Positions 28,505 to 38,781 are shown, counted from the stretch's first letter. The stretch: DNA of 64,000 bases from Rheinheimera pleomorphica (GCF_011634895.1 NZ_SIRR01000007.1:186001-250000), one strand, 5' to 3'. Translations and numbers: made by a program. The notes: generated from the letters alone by a model not told the origin.

Positions 28505-30259
28505 ATGCACGCTACCTGTACCACTAAAGCGCTGCTTAAGTTTGCTCTGGTTATATTGCTATCGGGCTGTGCGGCGACGTCGCCGCGTATTGATCAGCGC
28601 TTTACTGAATTAGCACAACAGTTATGGCAGGCTGAGCAACGCTTGCAACAAACTGAGCCGGGGCAGCTGACCGATATGTCGGCCGAAGCGCTGGCACAGC
28701 GGCAACAACAACGACTGGGCTGGCAGCGTAAGCTGGAACAGTTTGACGTCAGTGCGTTATCGGAGCAAAACCGGATTAACCACGCTATTCTCAGTTACCG
28801 GCTGGCAGACAAAATTGATGAATACCGCTTTGGTGCTCACCTGATGCCATTAACGTCTGAATCAGGCTTTCATTCCAGCCTGGGCTTTTTAGCACAGCGC
28901 AGTGCTTTGCGAAGCCTGACGGACTACCAGAATTATATTCGTCAGTTAGCTGCGATACCACGTTACATGCAACAGCAAACCGACTGGATGCGTCAGGGGT
29001 TGGCCACGGGGATGACCCAACCTAAAGCGGTGTTGGCGGGGTTTGAGCAGAGCATTATTTCTTATGTCGCCGCAGATCCGACACAAAGCGTGTTTTTTCA
29101 GCCGTTTCGCACTCAGCCTGCTTACATCAGCGAGCAAGAGTGGTTGCAACTGCAGGCCGATGCCAAACAGCAGATCCGGTTAGCGGTTAACCCGGCCTAT
29201 CAGGCGTTTTACCAGTTTATGCTGGACGAATATTTGCCCGGCGCCCGTGATACCATAGCGGCGAGTGCTTTACCCAATGGCGCGGCTTATTACCAAAACC
29301 GGCTGCAGCATTACACCACGTTACCGCTGACGCCGGCCGAAGTGCATCAGATAGGACTGGATGAAGTAAAACGGATCCGTGCTGAGATGCAGCAAGTGAT
29401 CAGCGAACTTGGTTTTAACGGCAGTTTCGCTGACTTTATCCGCTTCTTGCGCACCGATCCGCAGTTTTACCCAAAAACAGCGGACGAGCTGATGCGTTAT
29501 GCGGCCTTTTTATCGAAAAAAGCCGACGCCGAGTTGCCTAAGTTATTTAAAACGCTGCCGCGCACACCTTATGGCGTGGTGCCGGTGCCAGCCGAAATAG
29601 CGCCTAAATACACCACTGGCCGCTACTCCGGGCCTTCGCGCGATGATCAGGCCGGTTTTTATTGGGTTAATACCTACCGCCTGGACCGGCGGCCCTTGTA
29701 TGAGATGGAAGCGTTAACCTTACATGAAGCGGTACCCGGTCACCATCTGCAGGTTGCGCTGGCGCGCGAGCAAGCCGATTTACCCGAATATCGCCGCAGC
29801 TTTTACACCTCAGCCTTTGGTGAAGGCTGGGGCTTATATTCTGAGTATTTAGGCCTGGAAATGGGCTTTTATCAAGACCCCTACAGTAACTTTGGCCGCT
29901 TAACTTATGAGATGTGGCGTGCCGCACGTTTGGTGGTAGATACCGGTATGCACAGCATGGGCTGGAGCCGGCAGCAGGCCATTGACTTTATGGCGGGCAA
30001 CACTGCACTGTCGATGCATAATGTTACTACTGAGATAGACCGCTATATCAGTTGGCCGGCGCAGGCCTTGTCTTATAAACTCGGTGAAATTACCATTAAG
30101 CGCTTGCGTGCTGAAGCCGAACAACAACTTGGCGAGCGCTTTGATGTGCGTGAGTTTCATGACCAGGTTTTGGTTAACGGAAGCCTGCCGTTACCAATAC
30201 TGGAGCAACAACTGCGTCGTTACATCAGCTCGGCGCAGCAGCGCGCATCAGCACAGTGA
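28505..30259 (+). CDS. DUF885-family lipoprotein, putative metallopeptidase
   Basis: About 584 residues. The N terminus MHATCTTKALLKFALVILLSGCAAT is a lipoprotein signal with lipobox LSGC (given in parts: KFALVILLSGC). The DUF885 core carries the zinc-peptidase-like motif ALTLHEAVPGHHLQ and the downstream block SAFGEGWGLYSEYLG. The family resembles M32-like gluzincins and is often annotated as a predicted dipeptidase. Substrate unknown. ATG 28505 is preferred over the TTG at 28490, with GGGA nine bases upstream. Probably periplasmic, anchored to the outer membrane. Confidence 0.85.
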   Translation: MHATCTTKALLKFALVILLSGCAATSPRIDQRFTELAQQLWQAEQRLQQTEPGQLTDMSAEALAQRQQQRLGWQRKLEQFDVSALSEQNRINHAILSYRLADKIDEYRFGAHLMPLTSESGFHSSLGFLAQRSALRSLTDYQNYIRQLAAIPRYMQQQTDWMRQGLATGMTQPKAVLAGFEQSIISYVAADPTQSVFFQPFRTQPAYISEQEWLQLQADAKQQIRLAVNPAYQAFYQFMLDEYLPGARDTIAASALPNGAAYYQNRLQHYTTLPLTPAEVHQIGLDEVKRIRAEMQQVISELGFNGSFADFIRFLRTDPQFYPKTADELMRYAAFLSKKADAELPKLFKTLPRTPYGVVPVPAEIAPKYTTGRYSGPSRDDQAGFYWVNTYRLDRRPLYEMEALTLHEAVPGHHLQVALAREQADLPEYRRSFYTSAFGEGWGLYSEYLGLEMGFYQDPYSNFGRLTYEMWRAARLVVDTGMHSMGWSRQQAIDFMAGNTALSMHNVTTEIDRYISWPAQALSYKLGEITIKRLRAEAEQQLGERFDVREFHDQVLVNGSLPLPILEQQLRRYISSAQQRASAQ

Positions 30260-30344
30260 GAGCAGTGAAAGCATAGTCGTAGGGCATTACAGCGGCATGA
30301 TAAAGGCTTATCGTGCCGGTTAGTAAACAGGGATAAGATTTCGC

Positions 30345-30842
30345 ATGATGTGGATACTCGTTGTTGCGGTATTGGCGCTGGTGTTGCTGTATATCTTATG
30401 GCAAACCGAGCAAATGGGAAAAACCAACAAGGTTTTGCAAAAAAAACTGCAGCTACGTGAGCAGGAATCACTGCGGTTGCAGCAAGCGGCTTATCAGCTG
30501 GCAGAGCAGCAAAAGATGGTGCTGGAGCAGCAGTTATTGTTACAGCCGGTGAAACCGGTATTAAGTGCCAGAGAAACCCAGCTAGCCAGAATGCTGTGCC
30601 TTAGCCTGCCGCTGGTCGTCAAAGAGTGTTGCGATAAAGCTGCGACCCCGCAGCAGGTGATAAAAAGCCAACTGCGTCAGCATGCCGATATCGACAACAG
30701 CCAACTCGAGCAGATGATGAAAAAACACAGCCGCCTGACCAGCTTGTGGCAGGCCAACAGTGTTATGGCGTTTATTCAGCTGTGCAGTGTAGTTGCAGCG
30801 CTGGCCAGTGAAGAGGCCGCCGCGAATGTCAGCAGCCTTTAA
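30345..30842 (+). CDS. Membrane-anchored coiled-coil protein of unknown function
   Basis: 165 residues: one N-terminal membrane helix (ILVVAVLALVLLYILW), then a Gln/Leu-rich coiled-coil (about residues 27-75), then a helical domain with CC in VVKECCDKAATPQQ. I do not recognise a family. It follows the DUF885 gene by 85 bases in the same direction and ends eight bases before a convergent small gene. Codon use and composition resemble the neighbours, so I consider it a real gene. Confidence 0.6.
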   Translation: MMWILVVAVLALVLLYILWQTEQMGKTNKVLQKKLQLREQESLRLQQAAYQLAEQQKMVLEQQLLLQPVKPVLSARETQLARMLCLSLPLVVKECCDKAATPQQVIKSQLRQHADIDNSQLEQMMKKHSRLTSLWQANSVMAFIQLCSVVAALASEEAAANVSSL

Positions 30843-30849
30843 CCTGCTG

Positions 30850-31080
30850 TCAGTGTCTTAACACCACCTGGGGTTCAGTATCAATTTGGCCGTCTGTATC
30901 AATAGCGGCCATTTTGGTACCCGCAGCCAGCACGGCCAGTCGGCCGTTCGTATGGTGACGGACAAACAATAAGTCGTAACCAAAGCGTTGTAATTCCGCG
31001 ACAGAAAATTTCTGTGCCAGACTCAGATCGTCCCAGAAAAAATGTATATCCTTATCCATCTGGCGCCGTTCAGTAGACAT
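30850..31080 (-). CDS. Small conserved-looking cytoplasmic protein of unknown function
   Basis: 76 residues from ATG 31078-31080 (MSTERRQMDKDIHFFWDD). Contains a compact alpha-beta sequence (FSVAELQRFGYDLLFVRHH, GRLAVLAAGTKMAAID) with no signal peptide or membrane segment. It lies just past the end of the convergent coiled-coil gene and about 55 bases after the EVE gene in the same direction. Family and function unknown; the ordered hydrophobic pattern argues for a genuine protein. Confidence 0.55.
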   Translation of the reverse strand: MSTERRQMDKDIHFFWDDLSLAQKFSVAELQRFGYDLLFVRHHTNGRLAVLAAGTKMAAIDTDGQIDTEPQVVLRH

Positions 31081-31134
31081 AGCAGGCTCCAACCATCAGG
31101 GATAACAGGTTTCAGGTGGCATCGGCTATGCCGC

Positions 31135-31593
31135 TTAACCCAGTTGCAAAATATGCTGCCACTGGGCCGCTGTTACCGGCATAACAGACAGTCTGCTGCC
31201 TTTTTGTACTAATGGCAGCCCATTGAGCTTAGCCGAGCTTTTTATTTTGTCCAGTGGGATAAGCGCCGGCAGTTTTTCGACAAATACCAGGTCTACTGCC
31301 ACCCAGCGCGGTGCATCTGGCGAAGATTTCGCGTCAAAATAGACACTTGCAGTATTAAATTGGCTCGGATCCGCATAAGCTGGCCGCACGACTCTGGCAA
31401 TACCAGCTACTCCGATCAGTTTGCAGCTGGAATGATAAATCAATACCAGATCATCTTTTTGTACCTGATCACGAAGCATATTACGTGCCTGATAATTGCG
31501 CACGCCTTCCCAGACGATTGGGGTGTCGGGGGCGTTGGCAAAATCGTCAATACTGCACTCGTCAGGTTCGGTTTTAAATAACCAGTTAGCCAT
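31135..31593 (-). CDS. EVE-domain protein (PUA-like fold)
   Basis: 152 residues from ATG 31593. The EVE signature is clear: NWLFKTEPDECSIDDF, WEGVRNYQARNMLRD, DDLVLIYHSSC and GIARVVRPAYADPSQF. EVE domains have a YTH/PUA-like pocket thought to bind modified nucleobases in DNA or RNA. Free-standing EVE proteins of this length are common in proteobacteria and their role is not settled. It is divergent from tesB over about 70 bases. Confidence 0.92.
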   Translation of the reverse strand: MANWLFKTEPDECSIDDFANAPDTPIVWEGVRNYQARNMLRDQVQKDDLVLIYHSSCKLIGVAGIARVVRPAYADPSQFNTASVYFDAKSSPDAPRWVAVDLVFVEKLPALIPLDKIKSSAKLNGLPLVQKGSRLSVMPVTAAQWQHILQLG

Positions 31594-31663
31594 CTTTGCT
31601 GATCTCCGTTGTTTGCGGCAGAATACCACTTTAGATTAGTTAAACGGAACTGAGGGTGCAGCC

Positions 31664-32533
31664 ATGAGTCAGGTATTACAGAATTTACTGGCATTGTTAA
31701 AGCTGGAAACCATAGAGCAGGGCCTGTATCGCGGCCAGAGCCAGGATTTGGGTTTTAAAGCGGTATTTGGCGGCCAGGTGATGGGCCAGGCGTTGTCTGC
31801 CGCTAAGGAAACCATTGCCGAAGATCGTAAGGTGCACTCATTTCACTCGTACTTTTTACGCCCCGGCGATGCCGCCAGGCCGATAGTGTATGAAGTGGAG
31901 AATATCCGCGATGGTAAAAGTTTTAGTACCCGTAGGGTTAGCGCCATTCAATATGGCAAGCCGATTTTTTACCTGACAGCCTCATTTCAGGCCGAGGAAA
32001 GCGGTTTTGAACATCAGGACACCATGCCGCAGGTGCCAGGACCGGAGCAGTTAGTCTCTGATCTGGAATTTTATCAGCAACATGCAGCCTTAATTCCGGA
32101 AAGCCTGCGCAGTAAGTTTATTTGTGAAAAACCGATCGAGATGCGACCGGTAGATTTTCAGAATCCGTTCAAGCCTCAAATTAGCGCCGCTAAACGTTAT
32201 GTCTGGTTTAAAGCTAATGGGGCTATGCCAGATGATTTGCGGGTGCACAAATACTTGCTGGCTTATGCCTCAGATTTTAATTTTCTGCCTACAGCATTGC
32301 AGCCGCACGGTAAGTCTTTTATGGCGCCGAATATGCAGGTCGCCACTATTGATCATGCAATGTGGTTTCATCAGGACTTTCGTTTTGATGACTGGTTGCT
32401 GTACGCGGTAGACAGCCCCAGCGCTTCAGGCGGCCGGGGCTTAGTGCGCGGCCAGTTTTATAACCGGGCCGGCACTTTAGTCGCATCGACTATTCAGGAA
32501 GGCGTGATCCGCGCTTACCCCAGCAGCCGTTAG
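31664..32533 (+). CDS. tesB: Acyl-CoA thioesterase II
   Basis: Double-hotdog thioesterase hydrolysing medium- to long-chain acyl-CoA. 289 residues, near E. coli TesB (286). Conserved blocks are [50 protein letters not shown] and [15 protein letters not shown]. The stop interlocks with that of the convergent plsB over four bases (TTAG, 32530-32533). Confidence 0.96.
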   Translation: MSQVLQNLLALLKLETIEQGLYRGQSQDLGFKAVFGGQVMGQALSAAKETIAEDRKVHSFHSYFLRPGDAARPIVYEVENIRDGKSFSTRRVSAIQYGKPIFYLTASFQAEESGFEHQDTMPQVPGPEQLVSDLEFYQQHAALIPESLRSKFICEKPIEMRPVDFQNPFKPQISAAKRYVWFKANGAMPDDLRVHKYLLAYASDFNFLPTALQPHGKSFMAPNMQVATIDHAMWFHQDFRFDDWLLYAVDSPSASGGRGLVRGQFYNRAGTLVASTIQEGVIRAYPSSR

Positions 32534-34971
32534 TCGTCGCTTGCCGGCACTATGCTGTGAATGCTTTGTAGCACTTCGCTGCGCAGTAATCCGGCGATAG
32601 TGTCATTCAGCTGTGCTAAGCGCGGCGTAGCACTGACCCGGCTGTGCTCATCGGTCTGGGTGTAACCTTTGTCTTTTAGCGCATTGAGTAACGTGGCAAA
32701 CAGCTGTTTGTCATAATACTCCGGTGCGGTAATACCATGCAGGCTTAGTAAACGCTGCGCCAGCTGGTGGCTGTGTTTTTCCAGCTCGGCACGGCTTTGC
32801 GGGCCCTGGGTTTGAATAAGTTGCAGCACCATGGCATAACGTTGCAGGCTGTGTTCGGCATTGTGCGCCAGCAGGCTCAGCATCGAAAAAGCCTGGCTGT
32901 GTTGTGGTGGTGCACAGTAACCGCCTTGCTGTTGCACGGCCAGACCGGTGTCAACCAGATGCTGCAGTACAGCATTACAGTACAGCTCTGGCGAGCTGAG
33001 CTCGATAAATAATTCTTGCTGCAGTATTGGGTACAGTTGTTGCATCACAGCATTCAGCTGCTGCTGGCTGACACTACGCTGATGCAGGATAGCACTGGCG
33101 ATAATGGCCGGCAGTATAAACAGATGCAGTATATTGTTGCGGTAGTAACTTAACAGAATGGCGTTATCGTCACTTAAGCTGATCAGGGCGCCAAAGCTAT
33201 CATTGTGCTGTTGCACCTTTTGCAGACTTAATGCGTGATCGATTAGTTCGCTGGCGCTTTCTTCCGGCACGCTAACTTGTTGATGATAAGGCACAGCGCG
33301 CTGCAACTGCAGATAAAACGCCAGTTGTTGTGTTAGTTCGCTGCGAGCCATGGTATGGCGCTCGGTGGCCAGTAAACACAGCGCCAGTAAGTTAATACTG
33401 TTTAGCGCCGCCGCCTGATTAATGCGTTGCATAATATGGTCAGCCAAAGACCCGACCAGCGGATTTAACCACTGTGGCTTTTGTACTTCCAGTGGGTGAA
33501 TACTGTGTTTCCAGTCAGGTACCTGTTGGCTTAAATAGGTATTCAGGGTAATGGGCTCACCAAAGTTAACATAACCATAGCCATAATCGCGCAGGTTACG
33601 GATGGCTTTTAACACGCCCCACACCGATTCTTTTTGTTTGCCGGAGCCTTTTAATTCACGCAGGTAAGTGTTTACTTCCATCACATGTTCGTAGCCCAGA
33701 TACACCGGTACCAGCGTAACCGGCCGCTCAATGCCACGTAACATCGACTGCAGCGTCATCGCCAGCATACCGGTTTTCGGTTGCAGTAAGCGCCCGGTGC
33801 GGCTGCGGCCACCTTCGGTGTAATACTTAACCGAGTAGCCTTTACTGAACAACTGACACAGATATTCCCGAAATACCGCCGAGTACAGCTTGTTGCCACT
33901 GAAGCTGCGCCGGATAAAAAAGGCGCCGCCGCGGCGGAAAATCGGCCCGGCTGGCCAGAAATTCAGGTTAATACCGGCAGCAATATGCGGTGGTGCTAAA
34001 CCTTGCTGATAGATCACGTAACTTAGTAGCAGATAATCCATATGGCTGCGATGGCAGGGCACATAGACAATTTCATGGCCTTTTTGCGCCAGTTCACGCA
34101 GCATGTCGGCATTATTAACTTTAATTCCTTTATACAGCTTGTTCCACAGCCAGCGCAGCACCCTGTCGCCGACCCTTAAGGTAGAGGCGCGGTAGTCAGC
34201 TGCAATTTCCAACAGCAATTTACGCGCTTCCTGTCGCGCGGCTTTGACCGTAATGCGTTTGCTTTTGGCTTCATCGTCAATGGCTTTTTTTAATGCTGGC
34301 GCGGCCAGTAAGGCGTTAAACAGCTGGGCACGGTTCACCAGCTTGGGGCCTGTCGCCGCCAAACGCTGGCGATAAAAGTGAAAGCGCGACATGCGCAGCA
34401 GTTTGTGTGCTGTGGTTTCACTGGCGCCAAACTGTGCTGCCATTTGTTGTAACGACACGGCCCGGCTAAAACGCACCAGCGTATGGCGGCCGGAGATCAG
34501 CACGATCAGCAGTTTTGCCAGCCAGTTAGGCGCATGGGCTTCACCGAGTAGCCACTTGATGCTGTTTTCTTTACCCGGTGCCCGGCCCCATAGCAAGGCT
34601 ACCGGTACCAACTGAGCATTCAAGGCCGGATCAGCCAGATGTGCTTGCAATAACGCTTGCCCCTGTGCCAAAGCATGGGTGTGGCCACGTTTAAACAGTA
34701 AACTGTGCGGTTTCTCGAGGAACAAGGTGCGTGGGTGCAGACTGCCGTGCAGGCTGACGTCAGCCGCCGGGTCGGGCAACCCCAATTTAGCACATATCTG
34801 GCGGATAGCGGCGAAGTCAGCGGCAGATTCGGTAGCGCAGATATAAAATAACGGCCTGCCCGGGTCCAGTGCCAGCTCCGTCACGGGGTGCTCCGGCACA
34901 ATTTTGTACTTCAGCAGCGGCCAGATTGGCCATTTTAATAAGGCTGCAAACAATTTTACCGGCCGAAACAT
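32530..34971 (-). CDS. plsB: Glycerol-3-phosphate 1-O-acyltransferase
   Basis: Inner-membrane enzyme that acylates sn-glycerol-3-phosphate at position 1 with acyl-ACP or acyl-CoA, the first step of phospholipid synthesis. 813 residues, as in E. coli PlsB (about 807). Acyltransferase motifs are [15 protein letters not shown] (HX4D), [37 protein letters not shown] and [13 protein letters not shown]. It is divergent from lexA across about 140 bases, the order known from enterobacteria, and convergent with tesB by interlocked stops. Confidence 0.97.
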   Translation of the reverse strand: MFRPVKLFAALLKWPIWPLLKYKIVPEHPVTELALDPGRPLFYICATESAADFAAIRQICAKLGLPDPAADVSLHGSLHPRTLFLEKPHSLLFKRGHTHALAQGQALLQAHLADPALNAQLVPVALLWGRAPGKENSIKWLLGEAHAPNWLAKLLIVLISGRHTLVRFSRAVSLQQMAAQFGASETTAHKLLRMSRFHFYRQRLAATGPKLVNRAQLFNALLAAPALKKAIDDEAKSKRITVKAARQEARKLLLEIAADYRASTLRVGDRVLRWLWNKLYKGIKVNNADMLRELAQKGHEIVYVPCHRSHMDYLLLSYVIYQQGLAPPHIAAGINLNFWPAGPIFRRGGAFFIRRSFSGNKLYSAVFREYLCQLFSKGYSVKYYTEGGRSRTGRLLQPKTGMLAMTLQSMLRGIERPVTLVPVYLGYEHVMEVNTYLRELKGSGKQKESVWGVLKAIRNLRDYGYGYVNFGEPITLNTYLSQQVPDWKHSIHPLEVQKPQWLNPLVGSLADHIMQRINQAAALNSINLLALCLLATERHTMARSELTQQLAFYLQLQRAVPYHQQVSVPEESASELIDHALSLQKVQQHNDSFGALISLSDDNAILLSYYRNNILHLFILPAIIASAILHQRSVSQQQLNAVMQQLYPILQQELFIELSSPELYCNAVLQHLVDTGLAVQQQGGYCAPPQHSQAFSMLSLLAHNAEHSLQRYAMVLQLIQTQGPQSRAELEKHSHQLAQRLLSLHGITAPEYYDKQLFATLLNALKDKGYTQTDEHSRVSATPRLAQLNDTIAGLLRSEVLQSIHSIVPASDD

Positions 34972-35070
34972 AAGTATCTCATCCCCCAGTTAACAAAGTG
35001 GCGTAGCATAGCACGGCGCAGCACTATGGAAAATTATGGTTAGTGACACACACTTGCATTTGTAACACGC

Positions 35071-35108
35071 CTGTATATACTCACAGTATTCACTGTACAG
35101 GTAACCAG
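35071..35108 (+). promoter_or_regulatory. LexA (SOS) boxes upstream of lexA
   Basis: A perfect-core SOS box CTGTATATACTCACAG (35071-35086, CTGT-N8-ACAG) is followed by a second copy with one core mismatch, CTGTACAGGTAACCAG (35093-35108). The pair ends a few bases before the lexA ATG at 35113. This is the autoregulatory arrangement of two adjacent boxes known for lexA. The region may also affect the divergent plsB, though that gene lies farther off. Confidence 0.88.
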
Positions 35109-35112
35109 CACT

Positions 35113-35730
35113 ATGAGACCACTTACACCACGTCAGGCAGAAATACTGCAATTAATTAAAGATTATCAGCAGGACAGCGGCATGCCACCTACCCGGGCTG
35201 AAATAGCACAGCAGTTGGGGTTTAAATCGGCCAACGCGGCGGAAGAACATTTAAAAGCATTGGCAAAAAAAGGGGTTATTGAAATGATGCCCGGCACGTC
35301 GCGTGGTATCCGCTTAGTCGACACTGATGAGCCTGAACAATTGGGCTTACCGCTGATTGGTAAAGTGGCCGCCGGACAGCCGATACTGGCAACCGAGCAC
35401 GTGCAGGATTATTACCAGGTCGATGCCAATTTATTTAAACCGCATGCTGACTTTCTGTTACGGGTACAGGGCATGAGTATGCAAGATATTGGTATTCTGG
35501 ACGGCGACTTATTAGCCGTGCATAAAACCAGTCAGGCACAGCCGGGCCAGGTTGTCGTCGCGCGGGTGGATGAGGATGTAACGGTAAAACGGTTTCAGCG
35601 TGAGGGGAATACAGTACTACTACAGCCGGAAAATAAAGAGTTTGATGTGATTAAAGTGGACTTGCGGGCGCAGCATTTTGCTATTGAGGGCCTGGCTGTA
35701 GGCGTGATTCGCAACGGCAGTTGGTTATAA
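35113..35730 (+). CDS. lexA: SOS repressor LexA
   Basis: Repressor of DNA-damage genes that self-cleaves on RecA filaments. 205 residues. The winged helix-turn-helix is [20 protein letters not shown]. The cleavage bond A87-G88 lies in GKVAAGQPI. The serine protease-like dyad is S122 ([11 protein letters not shown]) and K159 (EDVTVKRF). Two SOS boxes precede it, so it is autoregulated. Confidence 0.98.
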   Translation: MRPLTPRQAEILQLIKDYQQDSGMPPTRAEIAQQLGFKSANAAEEHLKALAKKGVIEMMPGTSRGIRLVDTDEPEQLGLPLIGKVAAGQPILATEHVQDYYQVDANLFKPHADFLLRVQGMSMQDIGILDGDLLAVHKTSQAQPGQVVVARVDEDVTVKRFQREGNTVLLQPENKEFDVIKVDLRAQHFAIEGLAVGVIRNGSWL

Positions 35731-35758
35731 TTTGTACTAAGCTCAGTAAGTTATTTAT

Positions 35759-35803
35759 TAAAAAGCGCTGGTATGACCACTGAGGTTTGCCGGCGCTTTT
35801 GTT
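35759..35803 (+). terminator. Rho-independent terminator of lexA
   Basis: AAAAGCGC (35761-35768) pairs with GCGCTTTT (35793-35800) around a 24-base loop that can extend the stem (TGG with CCG-like pairing), followed by GTTATTT. It lies 30 bases after the lexA stop. Confidence 0.65.
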
Positions 35804-36036
35804 ATTTAGGGGTTTACACTGGCCACGATTTGGATAATTCTTAGGCTGAAACTGATTAAATAATAACAACAGGGTCAGTTCCGGCTTCAGCGCTAGCCCC
35901 GAAGCCGACACTTACAATAACAATAATAAACTGATGAAACTTCAGGCATAGGTTCGGTGTGGGTGAGTAGGAACCGTGTAGTACTGTGTACTTAGTTTCT
36001 GCAGTTTGCTTTGCAAAATGACAGAGGAGAAGTCCA
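35804..36036 (+). promoter_or_regulatory. Leader/promoter region of the cytochrome oxidase operon
   Basis: About 230 bases without an ORF. It holds a clear hairpin CGGCTTC (35882-35888) with GAAGCCG (35901-35907) and a weaker one around GGTTC...GAACC near 35951-35975. A strong Shine-Dalgarno GAGGAG lies just before the GTG start of coxB. The promoter was not assigned with confidence. Confidence 0.4.
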
Positions 36037-37179
36037 GTGACGAAAACGCGTTGTCTTCGTTGGTCGCTGCCAACCCTGCTTTTAGCTGCAACAGCTAATG
36101 CAACGGATATGCCTTTAAATATGACTAAAGGCGTAACGGAAATTAGTCAGCAGGTGTACGACCTGCATATGACAATATTCTGGATCTGTTGTGTTATTGG
36201 TGCAGTGGTGTTTGGGATCATGTTCTGGTCTATCTTACGCCATCGAAAAGCGCGCGGTGTGCAGCCTGCCCAATTCCATGAAAGTACCAAAGTAGAAATA
36301 CTCTGGACCGCTATACCGGTAATTATTCTGATTGTTATGGCCATTCCGGCCACCAAAACCCTGATTGCAATGGAAGACACCACAGAGGCTGACGTCACTG
36401 TGTTGGTGACCGGTTCGCAGTGGAAATGGCATTACAAATATTTAAATACCGATGTTGAGTTTTACTCGTTGCTGGCCACACCAAAAGAGCAAATAGTGAA
36501 TAAATTCGCCAAGGGCGAGAACTATCTGCTTGAGGTCGACCGTCCGCTGGTGATCCCTACCGGCAAGAAAGTGCGCTTCCTGATGACTTCTGATGACGTG
36601 ATCCACTCCTGGTGGGTACCGGCTTTTGCGGTGAAAAAAGATGCTAACCCCGGTTTTATTAATGAGGCCTGGACCCGGGTAGAAGAACCCGGTACCTATC
36701 GCGGCCAGTGTGCCGAGCTGTGTGGTAAAGATCACGGCTATATGCCGATAGTGGTTATCGCGAAAGCGCCCGCCGATTATCAGCAATGGTTAGACGGTGA
36801 AGCTGAGCGTATCGCTAAAGCCAAAGCGGAAGAGCAGGAGCTGCTGGCAATGAACATGAGCATGGATGAGCTGATGAGCGTGGGGGAGCGCACCTATGTT
36901 GCTTATTGCGCGGCTTGTCACCAGCCCAATGGCGAAGGCTTGCCTGGTATTTTCCCGGCGCTGAAAGGCAGTAGTATGGCGTTAAATGATATGGCCGGCC
37001 ATATTGATATCGTACTAAACGGTAAAGCCGGCACTGCTATGCAGGCCTATGCCAAGCAGCTGAGCTTAAAAGAAATTGCCGCCGTCATTACCTATGAGCG
37101 AAATGCCTGGGGTAACAATACCGGCGAACTGGTGCAGGCTGCTGATGTGCATGCCGTCATGCAAAGTAAAGGGGAATAA
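36037..37179 (+). CDS. coxB: Cytochrome c oxidase subunit II with fused C-terminal cytochrome c domain
   Basis: Electron-entry subunit of the aa3-type oxidase. 380 residues from GTG 36037. It has a signal peptide (LPTLLLAATANA), two membrane helices (about 45-66 and 88-108) and a periplasmic cupredoxin domain. The CuA ligands are H190, C225, C229, H233 and M236 (VIHSWW, GQCAELCGKDHGYM). A Lys/Glu-rich linker leads to a cytochrome c domain with CAACH (291-295) and a likely Met ligand further on. The fused haem domain makes this a caa3-like subunit II. First gene of the cox cluster, three bases before ctaD. Confidence 0.96.
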   Translation: MTKTRCLRWSLPTLLLAATANATDMPLNMTKGVTEISQQVYDLHMTIFWICCVIGAVVFGIMFWSILRHRKARGVQPAQFHESTKVEILWTAIPVIILIVMAIPATKTLIAMEDTTEADVTVLVTGSQWKWHYKYLNTDVEFYSLLATPKEQIVNKFAKGENYLLEVDRPLVIPTGKKVRFLMTSDDVIHSWWVPAFAVKKDANPGFINEAWTRVEEPGTYRGQCAELCGKDHGYMPIVVIAKAPADYQQWLDGEAERIAKAKAEEQELLAMNMSMDELMSVGERTYVAYCAACHQPNGEGLPGIFPALKGSSMALNDMAGHIDIVLNGKAGTAMQAYAKQLSLKEIAAVITYERNAWGNNTGELVQAADVHAVMQSKGE

Positions 37180-37182
37180 CGG

Positions 37183-38772
37183 ATGAGTGCAGTAGTGACA
37201 GATCATGAGCATGATCACGAGCATCATGACCATAAACCCAGCGGCATAAAGCGCTGGTTCTATACCACTAACCACAAAGATATCGGCACCATGTATCTGG
37301 TGTTTGCGCTGATCATGTTCTTTATTGGTGGCGCCATGGCGATGGTGATCCGGGCAGAGTTGTTCCAGCCCGGTATGCAGTTTGTTGAACCAAACTTTTT
37401 TAACCAGATGACCACAGTGCATGGCCTGATTATGGTGTTTGGTGCGGTAATGCCGGCCTTTACCGGCCTGGCTAACTGGATGATCCCGATGATGATAGGG
37501 GCGCCGGATATGGCGCTGCCAAGGATGAATAACTGGAGTTTCTGGATCCTGCCGTTCGCTTTTCTGATCCTGCTGATTTCATTGTTTATGCCAGGTGGCG
37601 GCCCCAGTTTCGGCTGGACTTTCTATGCACCGTTATCGACCACCTATAGCGGTGACAGCACAGCATTATTTGTGTTTTCGGTGCATATCATGGGTATCTC
37701 GTCAATTATGGGCGCGATCAACGTTATCGTGACTATCTTTAACCTGCGCGCTCCGGGTATGACCTGGATGAAAATGCCGCTGTTTGTCTGGACCTGGCTA
37801 ATTACCGCTTTCTTATTGATTATGGTGATGCCGGTGCTGGCCGGTGCGGTGACGATGGTGCTGACCGACAAGTATTTTGGTACCAGTTTCTTTGATGCTG
37901 CCGGCGGTGGCGACCCGGTGTTGTTCCAGCATATTTTCTGGTTCTTTGGTCACCCGGAAGTTTACATCATGATTTTGCCGGCCTTTGGTATCGTATCCAG
38001 CATAGTACCTACCTTTGCCCGTAAGCCGTTGTTTGGTTATGCCTCTATGGTGTATGCCACCGCCAGTATCGCCATTTTGTCTTTCCTGGTTTGGGCGCAC
38101 CATATGTTTACCACCGGTATGCCGGTAGCGGGAGCGCTGTTCTTTATGTATTGCACTATGCTGATCGCGGTGCCGACCGGGGTTAAGGTATTTAACTGGG
38201 TGGCAACCATGTGGCGTGGTGCGATGACGTTTGAAGTGCCAATGATGTTTGCGCTGGCCTTTATTGTACTGTTTACCATAGGTGGTTTTTCCGGTTTGAT
38301 GCTGGCGATTACCCCAGCAGATTTTCAGTATCATGATACGTATTTCGTGGTGGCGCACTTCCACTACGTATTAGTAACAGGCGCGGTGTTCTCTATTATT
38401 GCAGCAGCTTATTACTGGTTACCGAAATGGACCGGCAATATGTATGACGAGAAGCTGGGGCAGTGGCATTTTTGGTGCTCACTGATCTCGGTCAACCTAT
38501 TGTTCTTCCCGATGCACTTTGTTGGCTTGGCTGGCATGCCGCGGCGCATTCCGGATTACGCGCTGCAGTTTGCCGACTTTAATGCTTTTATCAGTATTGG
38601 TGGCTTCCTGTTTGGTGCCTCGCAACTGATTTTCGTCTGGGTGCTGGTGAAATGCGCCCGTGGCGGCGAAAAAGCCACGGCGCAGGTATGGGAAGGGGCT
38701 GAGGGCTTAGAATGGGAAGTGCCTTCACCAGCGCCCTATCATACCTTTGACACACCACCGGTGATTAAGTAG
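37183..38772 (+). CDS. ctaD: Cytochrome c oxidase subunit I
   Basis: Catalytic subunit with haem a, haem a3 and CuB; reduces oxygen and pumps protons. 529 residues, 12 membrane helices. A short His/Asp-rich N-terminal tail (DHEHDHEHHDHK) is notable. Key motifs are TTVHGLIMVFGAVMPAF (haem a ligand His), FWFFGHPEVYIMILPAFG (CuB His cross-linked to Tyr, and the A1-type Glu), LVWAHHMFTTGM (CuB His pair) and HDTYFVVAHFHYV (haem ligands). These mark an A-family oxidase with D and K channels. Confidence 0.98.
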   Translation: MSAVVTDHEHDHEHHDHKPSGIKRWFYTTNHKDIGTMYLVFALIMFFIGGAMAMVIRAELFQPGMQFVEPNFFNQMTTVHGLIMVFGAVMPAFTGLANWMIPMMIGAPDMALPRMNNWSFWILPFAFLILLISLFMPGGGPSFGWTFYAPLSTTYSGDSTALFVFSVHIMGISSIMGAINVIVTIFNLRAPGMTWMKMPLFVWTWLITAFLLIMVMPVLAGAVTMVLTDKYFGTSFFDAAGGGDPVLFQHIFWFFGHPEVYIMILPAFGIVSSIVPTFARKPLFGYASMVYATASIAILSFLVWAHHMFTTGMPVAGALFFMYCTMLIAVPTGVKVFNWVATMWRGAMTFEVPMMFALAFIVLFTIGGFSGLMLAITPADFQYHDTYFVVAHFHYVLVTGAVFSIIAAAYYWLPKWTGNMYDEKLGQWHFWCSLISVNLLFFPMHFVGLAGMPRRIPDYALQFADFNAFISIGGFLFGASQLIFVWVLVKCARGGEKATAQVWEGAEGLEWEVPSPAPYHTFDTPPVIK

Positions 38773-38781
38773 GAGCAGGCA

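Noticed and set aside
37813-38364. Long open frame antisense to cytochrome oxidase subunit I (183 codons)
   Set aside because: The sense strand has a full ctaD with all catalytic motifs; the antisense translation is His/Arg-rich low-quality sequence, an expected shadow of codon bias.
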